NCBI GenBank assembly: GCA_019745975.1 | Contig: JAIESQ010000069.1 | Coordinates: 1-64,000 of the forward strand | Direction: 5' to 3' | Length of the DNA stretch: 64,000 nucleotides | Source: Pirellulales bacterium | GTDB taxonomy: Bacteria; Planctomycetota; Planctomycetia; Pirellulales; JAEUIK01 | Shown: piece by piece, positions 18,188 through 25,830 of the stretch | Layout: every line of letters begins with the position of its first letter | Numbering within the stretch: the first letter of the stretch is position 1 | Made by a program: the position numbers and the translations under genes | Notes under the pieces: generated by a model | The model's database searches: none | What the model was told of the DNA's origin: nothing | Seen by the model: the letters and a program-made list of their open reading frames with translations, nothing else

Positions 18188-18262
18188 TGATTGGATCGCG
18201 TGCTATTTTACTCGGTTGCCGCCGAACTTTCGCATGCCGGACACGCTTGCTATTCTGGCGAC

Positions 18263-19210
18263 ATGCCACTGACCTTTCTATGTCCCAACGGACACCGCTT
18301 GAGTTGCGCCGACGAACAGGCCGGCATGGCCGGTCAGTGCCCTGAATGCGGCGTGCGCTTTCGCATCCCGCTGCCAGAGCAGCCTGACGACGCGCCGCTG
18401 ACCGACGAGCACGCAGCCGACGACGAAGCCGCGGCATCGCCCGCCGATGCGGAGGAGGGCGCCGCACTGTCGACCCCGCCGGAACGCATCGTCTTCTTGT
18501 GCCCCAATGGGCATCGACTGCACGGACCGGCGCACCTGGCGGGTCGCGCGGGGCAGTGTCCCCACTGCGGGGCCAAGTTCCGCATTCCGCCGCTCGAGGA
18601 AGTTCCCAGCGGCGAAGCGTTGTTCGAGTCGGTCGAGGACGAAGGTGCCGGCCAAGAGTACGTCGACGAGAACGTGGCGCGCGCCGAGTACGAGGGCTGC
18701 GTTTCGGCCGACGACTTTGAGCAAGCGGGCGAGCCCTCGGCGAACGGCTCTGCCGAATACGTGAGCGAGTATGTCGAAGACCTGCCGCCAGACGTCGATG
18801 ATAACCTAGCTGCCGACACGGCCGACGACGAAACATCCGCCGGAGTGGATTGGCCGGGTGTTGCGGGGGGCGAGCGCCGCCGGGAGAGTCTTTTCGGGAT
18901 CGACTCAGACCGTGACGACCAGCTCGACGAGGAACCGCCGCCAGGTGCCGAAACCCCACACCCGCTGGCTGAACTTTGCGATCGCTTGTGGGCTGAGACC
19001 GCCAGCGGCGCGAAGATCGAGCTCGTGCTCGCCGACGGCAATCACATCGTGGTGCATCATTTCGCGCGGAGCTGGTCGCAGCGCAGCCACGGGTTGTTCG
19101 CCTGCCGCGAGGGGGACGGCACCTACACGCTTACGGCGATTGCTTGGGACTCCATCGCGCGGGTGATTGCCCGCGGAGTGCCGGAGCTGGCGGAAGACTT
19201 GAGCAACTAG
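18263..19210 (+). CDS. Protein with two tandem zinc-ribbon-like motifs
   Basis: A 315-residue protein beginning FLCPNGHRL...QCPECGVRFRIP, repeated near residue 75 as FLCPNGHRL...QCPHCGAKFRIPP. Each is a variant MJ0042 ribbon in which the first CxxC is replaced by CPNGH, so Cys and His may both bind zinc. A long acidic linker (residues 115-225) precedes a small C-terminal domain that reads LVLADGNHIVVHHFARSW. I use the ATG at 18263, where the first ribbon begins; the frame is open from 18191. The gene converges on the ACT gene, overlapping it by four bases. Confidence 0.68.
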   Translation: MPLTFLCPNGHRLSCADEQAGMAGQCPECGVRFRIPLPEQPDDAPLTDEHAADDEAAASPADAEEGAALSTPPERIVFLCPNGHRLHGPAHLAGRAGQCPHCGAKFRIPPLEEVPSGEALFESVEDEGAGQEYVDENVARAEYEGCVSADDFEQAGEPSANGSAEYVSEYVEDLPPDVDDNLAADTADDETSAGVDWPGVAGGERRRESLFGIDSDRDDQLDEEPPPGAETPHPLAELCDRLWAETASGAKIELVLADGNHIVVHHFARSWSQRSHGLFACREGDGTYTLTAIAWDSIARVIARGVPELAEDLSN

Positions 19211-19698
19211 TCCTCCAGCGCCAGGTCGTTCTCGGTGATCATCGTGAAGCCCTTGGCGGCCAGGGTCTCCATGCCGGCTTCGATGTTGTCGACCATGATC
19301 GCGACGCAGGGCCGCCCGTGCGGTCGCACCAACAGGGCGTAGGTCTGCACGATGTTGACTTCGGCCTGCAACAGCGCCATGCAAACCTTCAAAAGGGGCT
19401 GATCGCTGTCGGGTAGCTCGACGCCGATCAAGTCGCTCTCGATCAGGGCCAGACCGGCCCGCTCGAGAATCTCGCGACCTTGTTCAGGATGGCTGAGCAC
19501 GAATCGCACGAAGGCGCACTCGGTGGCGTCGGCGATCGACAGCGCGACGATCCGCACCCGGCTCCCTTCGAAGCGGCGGACGACCTCGAGCAACTGCCCG
19601 ACGCGGTTCTCCAAGAAGACCGTGAACTGGCGGATGGCGGGATAGTTACGCCCGCGCATCGTCCCCAGGTCGACGCCGCTTTGATCGCCTATGCTCAT
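19207..19698 (-). CDS. Tandem ACT-domain regulatory protein
   Basis: A 163-residue protein with two ACT-like units. The first, IRQFTVFLENRVGQLLEVVRRF, is near residue 22, and the second, CMALLQAEVNIVQTYALLVRP, is near 108. ACT domains bind amino acids and regulate metabolic enzymes or transcription; no enzyme domain is attached, so this is a stand-alone sensor. ATG at 19698 or, with a better fit to the domain boundary, ATG at 19659. Confidence 0.72.
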   Translation of the reverse strand: MSIGDQSGVDLGTMRGRNYPAIRQFTVFLENRVGQLLEVVRRFEGSRVRIVALSIADATECAFVRFVLSHPEQGREILERAGLALIESDLIGVELPDSDQPLLKVCMALLQAEVNIVQTYALLVRPHGRPCVAIMVDNIEAGMETLAAKGFTMITENDLALED

Positions 19699-20266
19699 CC
19701 AAGAACACTCGCTGCGCCAGGGTGGGTATTGCGGCGACTCTCTTGCCGAAAACCGCGCGATGCAGTGCCGGGGTGCGAGTCGTAAAGGCGCGGGTGTGCG
19801 GCGCCCCCAAGCGTCGACAAAATCTGTCGAGGAAATCGCCTCCGGCTGCCAGACCGACGCGCGTTGTCCCTAGGGGTGTTTTGATCGGACTCAAATGTAA
19901 GAAACTCGACCCCTTAGGTCAACTTGACGATAGTGGTCGATGGCCGCCCGCGAGGTCAGGACTCTGGTGGGCTGGCCTGCGCACCCCGGCAACCGACACG
20001 CAGGACGCTCGGAGCATGCGAATCTCCGCGGCGCGGGGCTGTGGCCGGCCGCGATCGCCGGGTCAAAAACCTCACGCGAGCACCATACGATCGGCATGAT
20101 CCCCGTGTTATGCTCAACCGATACGGCGATGACGACCCCACCTACCACGAGCTTTCGCCAGCCGCACTCGGCGGGCGATTCTGCCAAACCCACCGACGGC
20201 CGCAATCCGGCCCCACCCGCTACTCACGCTGTAGGGCATTCACCGTCTGGCGCAGCCGAAACTGCC
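19699..20266. other. Intergenic region without a supported gene
   Basis: The only long frame here is an N-terminal extension of the thioesterase gene, from 19940. It is low-complexity (Pro/Thr/Ala-rich) and not family-like. I see no RNA gene or repeat. Confidence 0.5.
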
Positions 20267-20677
20267 ATGCTCACCCAGCACGACATTGAGTTTCGCGTCC
20301 GGTACCAGGAGACCGACGCGATGGGCTTCGTGCATCATGCGAATTACTTGACCTGGTTCGAAATGGGTCGGGTTGAGCTGTTGCGCGCTGGCGGCGGCAA
20401 CTATCGCCAGATGGAGGAAGACGGCCTGTACCTGGTTGTGGTGCGGATCGAATGCCGGTACCGCAAGCCGGCGCGATATGACGACGTGCTGCGGCTGCGA
20501 ACCCGGCTGGCCCGAGTTGCCACGGCCAAGATCGAACACGACTACGAGCTCTATCGCGGCGAAGAGCTCTTGGCCGAGGCTCACACGGTGATGGGCTGCG
20601 TCGATAGTCGCGGCACGATTCAGCGGTTGCCGGGCTGGATGCGCGGCGACGCGCACGAAGCGCCGCGACGCGGCTAG
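20267..20677 (+). CDS. Acyl-CoA thioesterase, YbgC/4HBT family
   Basis: A 136-residue hot-dog-fold thioesterase. The hallmark is RVRYQETDAMGFVHHANYLTWFEMGR (residues 9-34), where the Asp is the catalytic residue and HHANY is the family motif. The rest, IECRYRKPARYDDVLRLRTRL, also matches. It hydrolyses acyl-CoA or acyl-ACP, and in proteobacteria YbgC sits near tol-pal, but there is no tol-pal here. The ATG at 20267 matches the family N-terminus; an earlier in-frame ATG at 20130 would add about 45 poorly conserved residues. Confidence 0.88.
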   Translation: MLTQHDIEFRVRYQETDAMGFVHHANYLTWFEMGRVELLRAGGGNYRQMEEDGLYLVVVRIECRYRKPARYDDVLRLRTRLARVATAKIEHDYELYRGEELLAEAHTVMGCVDSRGTIQRLPGWMRGDAHEAPRRG

Positions 20678-20735
20678 ACACGGCACGCCGCTGCCGACGG
20701 GCGCTGGTCGACAGCGTGACGCAAATCGCGCGGCC

Positions 20736-21233
20736 TTAGCTCGCGGTGGAGCGCCGCACAAGAAAGACGATCACCGATCCGGCGGCCAGACCATTTGTGA
20801 TCCCCATCAATCCACCTACCAGCAACGAGCGCTGGACCATCGTCCAGGCCCAGTCGATGTTGCTCGAGCCGATGAGCAAGACGAGCGGGCACGAGCCCGC
20901 CGAGACGGCGCCGACAATTCCGCCCAAGAGCGCGCCGCCGATCGCGCCACGAAGATACGTTGGCTTGCCGGCGAATTTCAATCCAAGACTCGCGGCCGCG
21001 GCGGCGGTCCCGGCACCCACGGTCAGCCCAAGCACGTTACCCAAGACAAGCCGCACGAAGTAGATCGTGCGAAAGGTCTGCTCGTCAGGCGCTTCGAGCG
21101 GTGGCACGCCCCACGTGGCGACGACGGCAATCGTCAGCACGTACGGGGGCATCAAGCCAAAGAACAATCCGGCCAACCCAGCGCCGAGCACCAGCTTGCG
21201 ATGCAGTTCTGGCGTGGCAATCGATGGGGGCAT
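20736..21233 (-). CDS. Small multispanning membrane protein
   Basis: A 165-residue, very hydrophobic protein with four predicted helices (LVLGAGLAGLFFGLMPPYVLTIAVVATWG, LVLGNVLGLTVGAGTAAAAASL, a Gly-rich GAIGGALLGGIVGAVSAG helix, and VGGLMGITNGLAAGSVIVFLV). Glycine zippers suggest tightly packed helices. I do not recognise the family. Confidence 0.6.
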   Translation of the reverse strand: MPPSIATPELHRKLVLGAGLAGLFFGLMPPYVLTIAVVATWGVPPLEAPDEQTFRTIYFVRLVLGNVLGLTVGAGTAAAAASLGLKFAGKPTYLRGAIGGALLGGIVGAVSAGSCPLVLLIGSSNIDWAWTMVQRSLLVGGLMGITNGLAAGSVIVFLVRRSTAS

Positions 21234-21285
21234 TACGCCGCCTTTTGATCAACGGAATCTCGCTGCGCGGTTTCAACGCTGCCGG

Positions 21286-21879
21286 CTAAAGCGCGTGCGC
21301 TTCGCTTCTCAGCCGCAATAGGCGCCGGACAACTCGTTCGACGACAAAGAAATAGACTGAAGCCGCGCCGATTGTAACGGCCAAATAGCTGACGTGGGAA
21401 GTAAAGTAGTCCACCCAGCCACGCTGGATATTGAAGGCCACGTTAATATTGGCTTCTGCAGGCGTTGTGAGTCGGCAAATCGCGATCAGTGCAATTAGAG
21501 TCGCGATCGTCTTCCACCAGGTTCCGCTCGGCAGGCCCAGTCGCGCGACGCCATACAGTCCGAGAGCCAACGCCACGACATGCGTTAAGAGCGACGAAGG
21601 GTAGAACTGTCCGCCAGTCGCGAGATCGGCTAACCACAGCGGCAGTCCCATCAGTCCCAGCAGGACGCCAATGCCGTTGATCGCAGAGTTTCTCGCGATC
21701 AAGCCGACACCGACAAGGATCGCTGCCAGGTGGCACGCCCAGACTAAGTCGTACCAGCGGCCGTGCACGAGATGGAAAGCCGCATGTGTCGCGTAGCAGA
21801 CCAAAGCGGCCATCCCGGCCAGCGGCATGGCACGATCGCTGTCACGGCGCACGGCGGTCACCGCGGATGAGAGTCGCAT
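21286..21879 (-). CDS. Membrane protein of unknown function
   Basis: A 197-residue protein with about six membrane helices. YATHAAFHLVHGRWYDLVWACHLAA places several His residues in or near the first helices, which may bind a metal or haem. HVVALALGLYGV and TSHVSYLAVTIGAASVYFFVVERVVRRL follow. It is transcribed in the same direction as the neighbouring 165-residue membrane protein gene, 52 bases away. Family not recognised. Confidence 0.58.
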   Translation of the reverse strand: MRLSSAVTAVRRDSDRAMPLAGMAALVCYATHAAFHLVHGRWYDLVWACHLAAILVGVGLIARNSAINGIGVLLGLMGLPLWLADLATGGQFYPSSLLTHVVALALGLYGVARLGLPSGTWWKTIATLIALIAICRLTTPAEANINVAFNIQRGWVDYFTSHVSYLAVTIGAASVYFFVVERVVRRLLRLRSEAHAL

Positions 21880-21950
21880 TGCTTCGTTGCTTTACCGCAG
21901 TGCTCTCAGACACGTCTCCGACGACCTGCGAGATTGGTCAATAGTACGCC

Positions 21951-22661
21951 CTAGTTGCTCGCCGCATCCTCGTCAGCACCTGCTTCGTCCCAATTGTATT
22001 CCATTCCTTTCGCGACCCGCACCGCCGCTTTGTGGCCAAGGAGGCGGTCAACCACATGGAGCGCGCCGTCGATACCGGCGGACACGCCGGCCGTCGTAAC
22101 GATTCTTCCTGTGTCGACAAACCGCACCTTGCTCCGCACTTGAATGTCGGGCGCGGCCTTACCCAGTCGTGTCAGATGGAACCAGTGGGTCGTGGCCTCC
22201 TGACCGTCGAGCAAGGCGGCCTTCGCCAAGATGAAAGCGCCGGTGCAGACCGACATGGTGACCTCGGCTTCTCCCGAGACTCCTTTCACCCAAGCAACGA
22301 CGTCTAGGTTCTTGAGCGGGGCCGACGTGTCCCCCCCCGGGATGACGAGCAAATCCGGCTTGGGGCAGTCTTGGATTGAGTACTCAGGTATGATTTTGAC
22401 AAATCCCTGACTCACAATTGGCTCGGTCGACTCGCCGACACTGTAGACTTTGAACTGGGGGCCTGCTGCCTGGAAGACTTCACCCGGACCGGCGAAATCG
22501 AGAAGTTCCATTCCCTGAAAGACAAAGATTGCGACGTTGCGAGGCGACTGGCGAAGTGAGGTGTCCTGTGCCTTGTTCGCCGGCTCGGCTGATGCGGCCA
22601 TCGCAGTACACCACGACAACACAATTCCGAGACAAAAGAGTTGAGCGAGACGTAACCTCAT
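21951..22661 (-). CDS. Secreted DJ-1/PfpI-family protein
   Basis: A 236-residue protein with a signal peptide (MRLRLAQLFCLGIVLSWCTAMAASA-EP) ahead of a DJ-1/PfpI domain. The nucleophile elbow is MSVCTGAF with Cys139, and the fold's start is NVAIFVFQGMELLDFAGPGEVF, typical of the GATase1-like AraC-N/transcriptional-regulator-type members. THWFHL near residue 157 also fits those members. No DNA-binding domain is attached, so it is a stand-alone, exported member of unknown substrate. The ATG at 22661 has AGGGAGA six bases upstream. Confidence 0.82.
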   Translation of the reverse strand: MRLRLAQLFCLGIVLSWCTAMAASAEPANKAQDTSLRQSPRNVAIFVFQGMELLDFAGPGEVFQAAGPQFKVYSVGESTEPIVSQGFVKIIPEYSIQDCPKPDLLVIPGGDTSAPLKNLDVVAWVKGVSGEAEVTMSVCTGAFILAKAALLDGQEATTHWFHLTRLGKAAPDIQVRSKVRFVDTGRIVTTAGVSAGIDGALHVVDRLLGHKAAVRVAKGMEYNWDEAGADEDAASN

Positions 22662-23022
22662 GGGTGTCTCCCTATCGCTGGGGATATTGGGGTTTTTCTG
22701 GATGGCGCGCAGCGAATGGACCAACTGGCGCGAGAACGGGGCTCCCGGCCTCTGCTGGTCGGCCGGGGATCATCCTCCGCGCAGCGAGGAATCGAGGGAG
22801 AGACTTCGGATTTACCGGGAGGGGGCGTCGCCGATTGTGATGCTTCCCCATGTCCAATGCAATGCTCTCGCTGAATTGCCGGTTCTACGGAGCCGCTGGT
22901 TTAGCGAGCTCGGGCGCGGCGAAATGCGTCTCAAACCCTCTGAAGACAGACCGTGACACGCACCGGCAACACGCCCGCGATTCCGGCGCATTTGGCAATG
23001 GGCGATACTAGAGAACACCCAA
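22662..23022. other. Intergenic region at the island edge
   Basis: About 360 bases between the DJ-1 gene and the tRNA fragment. I see no gene, repeat or RNA. Confidence 0.5.
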
Positions 23023-23063
23023 GCGCCCGTAGCTCAAATGGATAGAGCAGCGGACTTCTAATC
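23023..23063 (+). pseudogene. 5' half of a tRNA-Arg (TCT anticodon), truncated
   Basis: The sequence matches a tRNA-Arg(TCT) from position 1 through the anticodon loop. It has acceptor strand GCGCCCG (23023-23029), D-arm GCTC...GAGC (23032-23048), anticodon stem GCGGA and loop CTTCTAA (23055-23061), then TC. From 23064 it departs (GAAAAAGTGCC), with no 3' anticodon stem, T-arm or acceptor strand. Such a break just after the anticodon loop is where tyrosine integrases exchange strands, so I read it as an attachment-site junction. The missing 3' half is not elsewhere in the window. Confidence 0.75.
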
Positions 23064-23170
23064 GAAAAAGTGCCTTCCACGAAACTTGCGGATTTTGGCC
23101 ACAAAACCGTGATTTTCAGGCACTTCTGGCAATTTCGGTGACCGCCGAGAAAGCCCCCGTAAGCCCCCAA

Positions 23171-23201
23171 CTACACCCGGCGCGGGTGTAGCTACACCCG
23201 G
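23171..23201. repeat. CTACACCC hairpin and direct repeat near the island edge
   Basis: CTACACCC (23171-23178) pairs with GGGTGTAG (23184-23191) across a GGCGC loop, and a third copy in direct orientation, CTACACCCGG, follows at 23192-23201. Nearby, AAGTGCC (23069) and GGCACTT (about 23118) form a longer-range inverted pair. These could be recombinase or excisionase arm sites, or the terminator of the minus-strand ubiquitin-like operon that ends at 23262. Confidence 0.45.
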
Positions 23202-23261
23202 TGAAGAATCCGCCATCCGCCCGGCACAATGACGCTAGACCGGCAGCGGCCGCACATCCTT

Positions 23262-23732
23262 TCATCGCCGCCAGCGCTTTCGGATCCATTCCTTAACCTT
23301 AGACCACCTGTTGAGCGCGCCCGATTGGGACGACGTACCCAGCGACGCCGCGGCATCCGACACTGCTTCAATTCTGTCAGGCACTTTGTCTGGATTGTAG
23401 TGACTGGCTTTAGCGGACCCATTCCTCCGCTGCTCCGCCGCTATTTGGCGCTTGGTCAATGGCGGCGCCTTCAGGACCCGCCCATGGTCAATGATGTAGT
23501 GCGATCGGCACTTCAGAGTCCAGTTACCAACCGACGGCCAGAGCGATATCGTCTCCCCATCAAAGGTCAGCTTCCAGTCGGTCGGGCCCAGGGGCGTCAC
23601 GACCTCCTCGCCGCAGCCACAGCAGCAGCTGTGCGTGACCGTGCAGTACTCCATCGAAATATAAAGTATCCCCGGCTCAAGGAGGTCGGGAGCGTGCTTG
23701 ACAAAGCGGTGCTCTAGGCGGGTGTGTCGCAC
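23262..23732 (-). CDS. DUF6527 zinc protein of the ubiquitin-like cassette
   Basis: A 156-residue protein. The core runs LEPGILYISMEYCTVTHSC, then CCCGCGEEVVTPLGPTDW, WPSVGNWTLKCRSHY, with clustered Cys and a late Cys/His pair that should bind zinc. This is the DUF6527 pattern, repeatedly encoded beside multiubiquitin and ThiF-like genes in bacteria. Its role is unknown; a ligase-like or target-recruiting role is only a guess. After residue 105 it has an added basic tail (KVKEWIRKRWRR). It starts at GTG 23732, whose G is the last base of the E1 stop (TAGTG), so it is translationally coupled to the activating enzyme. Confidence 0.8.
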   Translation of the reverse strand: MRHTRLEHRFVKHAPDLLEPGILYISMEYCTVTHSCCCGCGEEVVTPLGPTDWKLTFDGETISLWPSVGNWTLKCRSHYIIDHGRVLKAPPLTKRQIAAEQRRNGSAKASHYNPDKVPDRIEAVSDAAASLGTSSQSGALNRWSKVKEWIRKRWRR

Positions 23733-24907
23733 TATTCGGGATCGCTGTTTAGAAGCATGTTGCCGTCAGTGGTGTACGTAGAGTGGTGCTCGTGCTCAAG
23801 GTCGCGGTAAAACCCGCGAAGTTTTTTCCATTTGATCACTGCCAAGACTGCGTTCAGGGCGTTGAGGTCGGCCACTTGAATGTTGGACGAGTAGACATCC
23901 TCGGGCCCGCCGCCAGTGAAGGAGATGCGCCCTTGGTAAACGTGGTCACGCTTCTCCGGCGTGCTGGCAGTGACTCGCAAAATGCCGCCCAAAGAACCAT
24001 CAACGAGTTCCAACCCCATACCCATGTCGATGAAGCCCACGCCCAGCGACTCAAGCTTTTGGACTACATGCTTCTTCGCCTCCCCGGCGTCCATGGACAG
24101 AAAGGCAAAGGTGATGCTGTCCAGCAGGCCCAAGTTCTCACCAGTGAGCAACACGTCGTGCGCCACGATCCCGCGATGCATGCGTGAGTATAGCTGCTTA
24201 AAATACTCCACCTTTTTTGGCGCCTCCCGGAGCTGATCGATTGATGGAGCGCCAGGCGCCCGAAAAGCGTTGTGCTGAAGGAATTCATCGTTGTCGAACA
24301 GGTGAATCTCGCGCACGGGCGTCTTTGCCACGAGATCAAGAACGTAGGAGCCGGTGCCGCCTAGGCCGATGATTGCCAGCTTCTCGCCGGCCAACCGCTC
24401 GGTCAGCGCTCCAATGCCCACGCGGTCCGATGCGGTCTCAATGTAGTTGAACACGTTGTCCTCATCGTCCTCTTCCGGCACGCGAAACGTTCGTGGGCTA
24501 ATGCCCGGTTTCAGGACCGCAGCCGGACCCGACAAGATGCCGGCGTAAGTCGCCATCTTGTGGTAGTAGTCCGTGTAGCCGTCACCTGGCTTGCTAGAAA
24601 AATCGTGCTTCGCTGTCAGCCCATGTCCGAGGTTGAAGTCTTTGCTGCTGTGCGAAATCGGCAACGGCTTGCCGGCGGTGTCGCAAGGGAAGTCCCCGTC
24701 GAAAAAGACTATGTGGTTTTTTGGCTTGCAGGCGATATCGCCTGCGAGCTCTAGGGCCGAAACGAGCATGCCCAGGCGGACCTCACGCTGCGCGGTCACG
24801 TACGGCACATCGCGCATGACGAGGAAACTGCCTCGGATCTGCACGAAGTAGCCATCGTCGCGAAGGCGCTTGAGGTCCGGGCTAAGATTGAACGGTCCTT
24901 GTGGCAT
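23732..24907 (-). CDS. E1-like ThiF adenylyltransferase with N-terminal extra domain
   Basis: A 391-residue activating enzyme for ubiquitin-like proteins. Residues 1-160 form an extra N-terminal domain of the DUF6791 type. The ThiF/E1 Rossmann domain begins at LAIIGLGGTGSYVLDLVAKTP (near 175), and its nucleotide-binding acid and Arg are in HLFDNDEFLQHNAFR (near 200). It should adenylate the C-terminus of the multiubiquitin protein, whose gene end it overlaps by 26 bases. The only cysteines in the entire protein are Cys60 and Cys75, both in the N-terminal domain. The usual E1 catalytic Cys is absent, so any thioester step would have to use the N-terminal domain. No separate E2 or JAB peptidase gene is seen in this cluster. 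Confidence 0.85.
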   Translation of the reverse strand: MPQGPFNLSPDLKRLRDDGYFVQIRGSFLVMRDVPYVTAQREVRLGMLVSALELAGDIACKPKNHIVFFDGDFPCDTAGKPLPISHSSKDFNLGHGLTAKHDFSSKPGDGYTDYYHKMATYAGILSGPAAVLKPGISPRTFRVPEEDDEDNVFNYIETASDRVGIGALTERLAGEKLAIIGLGGTGSYVLDLVAKTPVREIHLFDNDEFLQHNAFRAPGAPSIDQLREAPKKVEYFKQLYSRMHRGIVAHDVLLTGENLGLLDSITFAFLSMDAGEAKKHVVQKLESLGVGFIDMGMGLELVDGSLGGILRVTASTPEKRDHVYQGRISFTGGGPEDVYSSNIQVADLNALNAVLAVIKWKKLRGFYRDLEHEHHSTYTTDGNMLLNSDPE

Positions 24908-25631
24908 TGAAAATCGTTCCGTTTTTTACCTCGACGACACCTCCGGCTCCGAGTTCGCCGGCATGTGGCTTTGAGGCCGCGTGGCGGTAGGTCATCGAAA
25001 AAACCACGTTCGGGTCATGATCGCCCGGAAAAGCCAACTCCACGACCTGCTCGAATGTCACTTGGCGGCCAGTGACGATCTTTGGCCGTGAATTGACAAT
25101 GATCTCAAACGTCGGCACGGGCTTCGGCGCAGTGAGGAAGCGCTCGATTCCAGGTTGGGTTAGGTCAATCAGGTCTTCGGGCTCAATCAAACGGTCTTGG
25201 CCCCCACGGACCTCAAGAAAAACTGCCTGGTCTTCGCCGGCATTTGCCAAGGTATAGATTGAAGCACCCCGGATAACCGGCTTGCCCCACTTAAGCTGAT
25301 GATCATTGATCATGAGCTTGTAGTCGCGGTCTGTCAGAAAGGCGACGAATCGCTCTGCCCCTCGACCTCGAAGGTCGAAAGGCTCATCAAGCCGCACGTC
25401 TTCGAAATCGCCGCTCGGAACGATGGCGAACAGACTGTAGCCGTCACCGGCGTTAAGGCCGGCGGCGGATAGGATCTGACGGCCGAGTGGCACAGGATCA
25501 GAAATATCCAAGGGGTGGAAGTTCAGGTCGCCCCGCGCGAACTGAATGCGATAGGCTCTGGCGGGACGCAATGGGCGCCCTTCGCGGATAGCTTCGTCCA
25601 AATTATCAAATTCACGTTCCTCAGCGCTCAT
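24882..25631 (-). CDS. Multiubiquitin protein: three ubiquitin-like domains in one chain
   Basis: A 249-residue protein made of three successive beta-grasp domains: about 24-97 (YRIQFARGDLNFHPL...), 98-168 (YKLMINDHQLKWGKPVI...) and 170-249 (FEIIVNSRPKIVTGRQVTF...). The last ends VVEVKNGTIFNATRTVQS, the characteristic end of this family. There is no terminal Gly-Gly, so if it is conjugated it must use a different C-terminus or be processed. The ATG at 25631 has AGGAG eight bases upstream; the frame is open to 25772. It is the putative modifier consumed by the E1-like enzyme encoded next. Confidence 0.85.
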   Translation of the reverse strand: MSAEEREFDNLDEAIREGRPLRPARAYRIQFARGDLNFHPLDISDPVPLGRQILSAAGLNAGDGYSLFAIVPSGDFEDVRLDEPFDLRGRGAERFVAFLTDRDYKLMINDHQLKWGKPVIRGASIYTLANAGEDQAVFLEVRGGQDRLIEPEDLIDLTQPGIERFLTAPKPVPTFEIIVNSRPKIVTGRQVTFEQVVELAFPGDHDPNVVFSMTYRHAASKPHAGELGAGGVVEVKNGTIFNATRTVQS

Positions 25632-25804
25632 GTTCACTGCTCCTGTCGAGTTGGCGGAGAATCGCTGCGGGCAGTTGCGGATCTGCCAAACACAGCTCGA
25701 ATCGGGCGCGCTAGGGCATCTTTGCCCAAGGCGCAAAGGGACATAAAGAGTGCCGCACGCCGTGCAGTGCACTTGGCTGTCGTTCTATCTCTTAGATAGG
25801 CCGC

Positions 25805-25822
25805 GAGCGCAGGAATGCGCTC
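25805..25822 (-). terminator. Small hairpin between PRTase and multiubiquitin genes
   Basis: GAGCGC-AGGAAT-GCGCTC is a perfect 6-bp stem, nine bases past the PRTase stop in a 199-base gap. No T-run follows, so it may attenuate or process rather than end the operon transcript. Confidence 0.3.
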
Positions 25823-25830
25823 AAGAAGTT

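Noticed and set aside
23023-23100. An intact tRNA-Arg, or one with a group I intron
   Set aside because: The 3' half does not appear within the following kilobases and protein genes begin soon after, so a truncated gene is the simpler reading.
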